Below are positions 4,971 to 6,633 of a stretch of 6,633 bases of DNA, piece by piece. The notes under the pieces were generated by a model. The model was not told where the DNA came from, ran no database searches, and saw nothing but the letters and a program-made list of their open reading frames with translations. Position numbers and translations under genes: made by a program. The stretch spans positions 1 to 6,633 of the forward strand of contig CADBTE010000188.1 of the NCBI GenBank assembly GCA_902797455.1. Direction: 5' to 3'. Every line of letters begins with the position of its first letter. Position 1 is the stretch's first letter. The stretch is from an uncultured Planctomycetota bacterium (GTDB lineage: Bacteria; Planctomycetota; Planctomycetia; Pirellulales; Thermoguttaceae).

Positions 4971-6389
4971 ATGCGCTTTTTCCACTGGCTGAGGCGCGCC
5001 GGCGCGGCGGTGGTGCGCGCGACGCGGTACGACGCGGCGATCACGACGCGCGAGAACGCCCGGCACTGGTCGCTGGCCGACGGACTGTCGCCCGACGGGT
5101 CGATGTCGGCCGAGGTCCGGCGAACGCTGCGCCAGCGGTCGCGTTACGAGGTCTCGAACAACGCCTACGCGCGGGGGATGGTAGTAACGGTGGCCGAGGA
5201 CGTGATCGGCACCGGGCCGCGGCCGCGCTTGAGGACGGGGGACGATACGCTCAACCGCCGGGTCCAGCGGGATTTTCTGCTCTGGTCGGCGGCTGTTTCG
5301 CTGCCCGAGAAGCTCCGGGCGATGGCGCAGGCGAAGCTGATCGACGGGGAGGCGTTCGCGGTTTTGGTTGATAACCCGCGGCTGCGGCATCCCGTTCGGC
5401 TCGATTTAAAGCTGATCGAGGCCGACCGCGTCACGGCTCCTCCGAGTTCTTTGACGCGGTTTGGTTCGGCGCGGCGGCGGTTCGCCGACGGGATTGTATT
5501 AGACGCGGCCGACAATCCGATTCGGTACTATGTCGCGCGGCATCATCCTGGGGCGCTGCCGTCGGAGGGGGGGCCGTTCGGCGGGTCGTTATTATTTGAT
5601 ACGGTCGAGGCGGGTGATATGATCCACTGGTATCGGCTCGATCGGCCGGAGCAGCATCGGGGGCTGCCGGAGCTGACGGCGGTGCTGCCGTTATTCGCGC
5701 AGCTGCGTCGATATACTTTGGCGGTTTTGGCGTCGGCCGAGACGGCGGCGGATTTCGCCGCGGTGATCTACACCGATACACCGGCGGGGGGCGAGTCGAT
5801 TCAGGCGACTCCATTTGACGTTATTTCGCTGGAGAAGCGCATGGCGACGACGCTGCCGGACGGGTGGAAGCTCGGTCAGCTGAAGGCCGAGCAGCCGGTC
5901 ACGAATTATCCGCAGTTTAAGCGGGAGATCCTTGGCGAGATCGGGCGGGTCTTGAGGGTTCCGATCAATATTATGACGGGGGACTCGTCGCAGCACGGGT
6001 ACGCTTCGGGCCGGCTTGATTATCAGTCGTATCAGCGGGCGGTTAAGATCGAGCAGGACCGGTGCGCTTCGGCGGTGCTCGCGCCGCTGTTTCGGGCGTG
6101 GGTGAGGGAGTACGCGCTGGCGTGTCCGGAGGTTGGGATAAGTTCTCATACGCGGGCGGAGGAGTATCCTTTGGCGTGGTTTTGGGACGGGTTTGAGCAT
6201 GTGGATCCGAATAAGGAGGCGAACGCTCAGGCGCGGCGGCTGAAGAACCGCACATCGACCTTGGCGGCGGAGTACGCTCGGGTGGGGAAGGATTGGGAGG
6301 AGGAGATCGGGCAGTACGCGCGGGAGAAGCAGCGGCTGAGGGAATTGGGTTTGATCAAGCGACCAACGGGAGCGGCCGGGCCGCGGTGA
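4971..6389 (+). CDS. Phage portal protein, lambda gpB type (phage_portal_2)
   Basis: This 472-residue protein would form the twelve-subunit ring at one head vertex through which DNA enters and leaves, the docking partner of the terminase. Family hallmarks appear in order: NNAYARGMVVTVAEDVIGTG (63-82), DFLLWSAA (101-108), IDGEAFAVLV (124-133), LKLIEADRV (146-154), GDMIHWYRLDRPEQHRGLPE (215-234), a helical segment YTLAVLASAETAADFAAVI (248-266), ILGEIGRVLRVPINIMTGD (320-338), YASGRLDYQSYQRA (344-357), and the tail FEHVDPNKEANAQARRL (408-424) ending EKQRLRELGL. Lambda gpB is somewhat longer (about 533 residues), but the domain looks complete. ATG 4971 has only a weak AGGT upstream, and the 65-bp gap is pyrimidine-rich without a clear promoter. 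Codon use drifts within the gene: the 3' part strongly favours G-ending codons, while TerL favours C-ending ones. Identification is firm. Confidence 0.93.
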   Translation: MRFFHWLRRAGAAVVRATRYDAAITTRENARHWSLADGLSPDGSMSAEVRRTLRQRSRYEVSNNAYARGMVVTVAEDVIGTGPRPRLRTGDDTLNRRVQRDFLLWSAAVSLPEKLRAMAQAKLIDGEAFAVLVDNPRLRHPVRLDLKLIEADRVTAPPSSLTRFGSARRRFADGIVLDAADNPIRYYVARHHPGALPSEGGPFGGSLLFDTVEAGDMIHWYRLDRPEQHRGLPELTAVLPLFAQLRRYTLAVLASAETAADFAAVIYTDTPAGGESIQATPFDVISLEKRMATTLPDGWKLGQLKAEQPVTNYPQFKREILGEIGRVLRVPINIMTGDSSQHGYASGRLDYQSYQRAVKIEQDRCASAVLAPLFRAWVREYALACPEVGISSHTRAEEYPLAWFWDGFEHVDPNKEANAQARRLKNRTSTLAAEYARVGKDWEEEIGQYAREKQRLRELGLIKRPTGAAGPR

Positions 6390-6396
6390 TCTTCCT

Positions 6397-6633
6397 ATGC
6401 CGCAAATCACCCCTACGGCAACAGTGGTCAAGCGCACCGCGCTTGCCGCCGGAGGCAAGAAAAGAAACAACACCGCAACACAAACCCAACACCAGTCCCC
6501 AGCCGCCCCCCGTAAAAGTCACACCAGCAGGCCCGGTCATACGCCAACAAACGGCCGCCGGCCGACAGGCCCTCAAGGGGGCGGCTGGACGGAGCGGGAG
6601 CAGCGGCCGAACACCGAGAGTTCTTATCACGCG
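6397..6633 (+). CDS. Hypothetical protein, 3' end outside window
   Basis: An ATG 7 nt after the portal stop opens a frame without stops to the window edge (79 codons). The visible N-terminus is rich in Thr, Pro, Gln, Gly and basic residues (MPQITPTATVVKRTALAAGG), looks disordered and matches nothing I recognise. In lambda the next gene is the prohead protease/scaffold gpC, but nothing here shows an S49 protease. There is no clear Shine-Dalgarno sequence, so translation may be coupled to the portal. Base composition changes abruptly here to A/C-rich. An alternative frame starting with GTG 6386, which overlaps the portal TGA, is also open to the edge (ending TPRVLIT) but has fewer GC-ending codons. 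The third + frame stops at 6513-6515. The choice of frame is uncertain. Confidence 0.45.
   Translation, partial: MPQITPTATVVKRTALAAGGKKRNNTATQTQHQSPAAPRKSHTSRPGHTPTNGRRPTGPQGGGWTEREQRPNTESSYHA

Noticed and set aside
5691..6473. 260-codon - strand frame opposite the portal gene
   Set aside because: Arg/Pro/Leu-rich shadow of a confidently identified portal gene.
6355..6630. 91-codon - strand frame with a hydrophobic stretch at the right edge
   Set aside because: It overlaps the portal 3' end and reads like GC-rich antisense; the hydrophobic stretch is weak evidence. The A/C-rich + strand leaves a small chance that a - strand gene exists here.

Overview
The window looks like the left part of the packaging and head module of a tailed phage or prophage, next to a gene for a leucine-rich-repeat protein. 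All genes I can support are on the + strand. The DNA is GC-rich and most phage genes end codons in G or C. The host cannot be named from the sequence. High GC, a BspA/TpLRR-type repeat protein and a lambda-like terminase/portal pair with unusual neighbours would fit a gut or environmental bacterium, perhaps of the Planctomycetes/Lentisphaerae group, but that is a low-confidence guess.

Layout. (1) 1-847: the 3' part of an LRR_5 (TpLRR) protein made of 23-residue repeats, including a very recent 69-bp tandem duplication at the window edge. (2) 848-1061: non-coding, with GC hairpins, a good intrinsic terminator (939-983) and a 13-bp direct repeat on both sides of it. (3) 1062-1607: a small sigma-70-family (ECF-like) sigma factor with a strong ribosome binding site. 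(4) 1608-1733: non-coding, with a 10-bp hairpin. (5) 1734-2531: a YdcK-like left-handed beta-helix protein with about 30 hexapeptide repeats. (6) 2550-4622: large terminase subunit of the GpA type. (7) 4648-4905: an 85-residue protein in the slot that lambda fills with gpW. (8) 4971-6389: lambda-type portal protein (gpB family). (9) 6397 to the end: an unrecognised partial reading frame of different base composition.

How the parts fit. TerL, small protein and portal follow the lambda order A-W-B. TerL would drive DNA through the portal ring and cut the concatemer; the small protein may be a head-completion or connector factor. No small terminase subunit is recognisable. Its usual place upstream of TerL holds a sigma factor and a beta-helix protein. 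The sigma factor may direct transcription of the structural operon; this is inference. The terminator at 939-983 separates the LRR gene from this unit.

The most interesting points are the sigma factor and YdcK-like protein in front of TerL, possible alternative RNA structures at the sigma and TerL translation starts, and the sharp composition change right after the portal gene.
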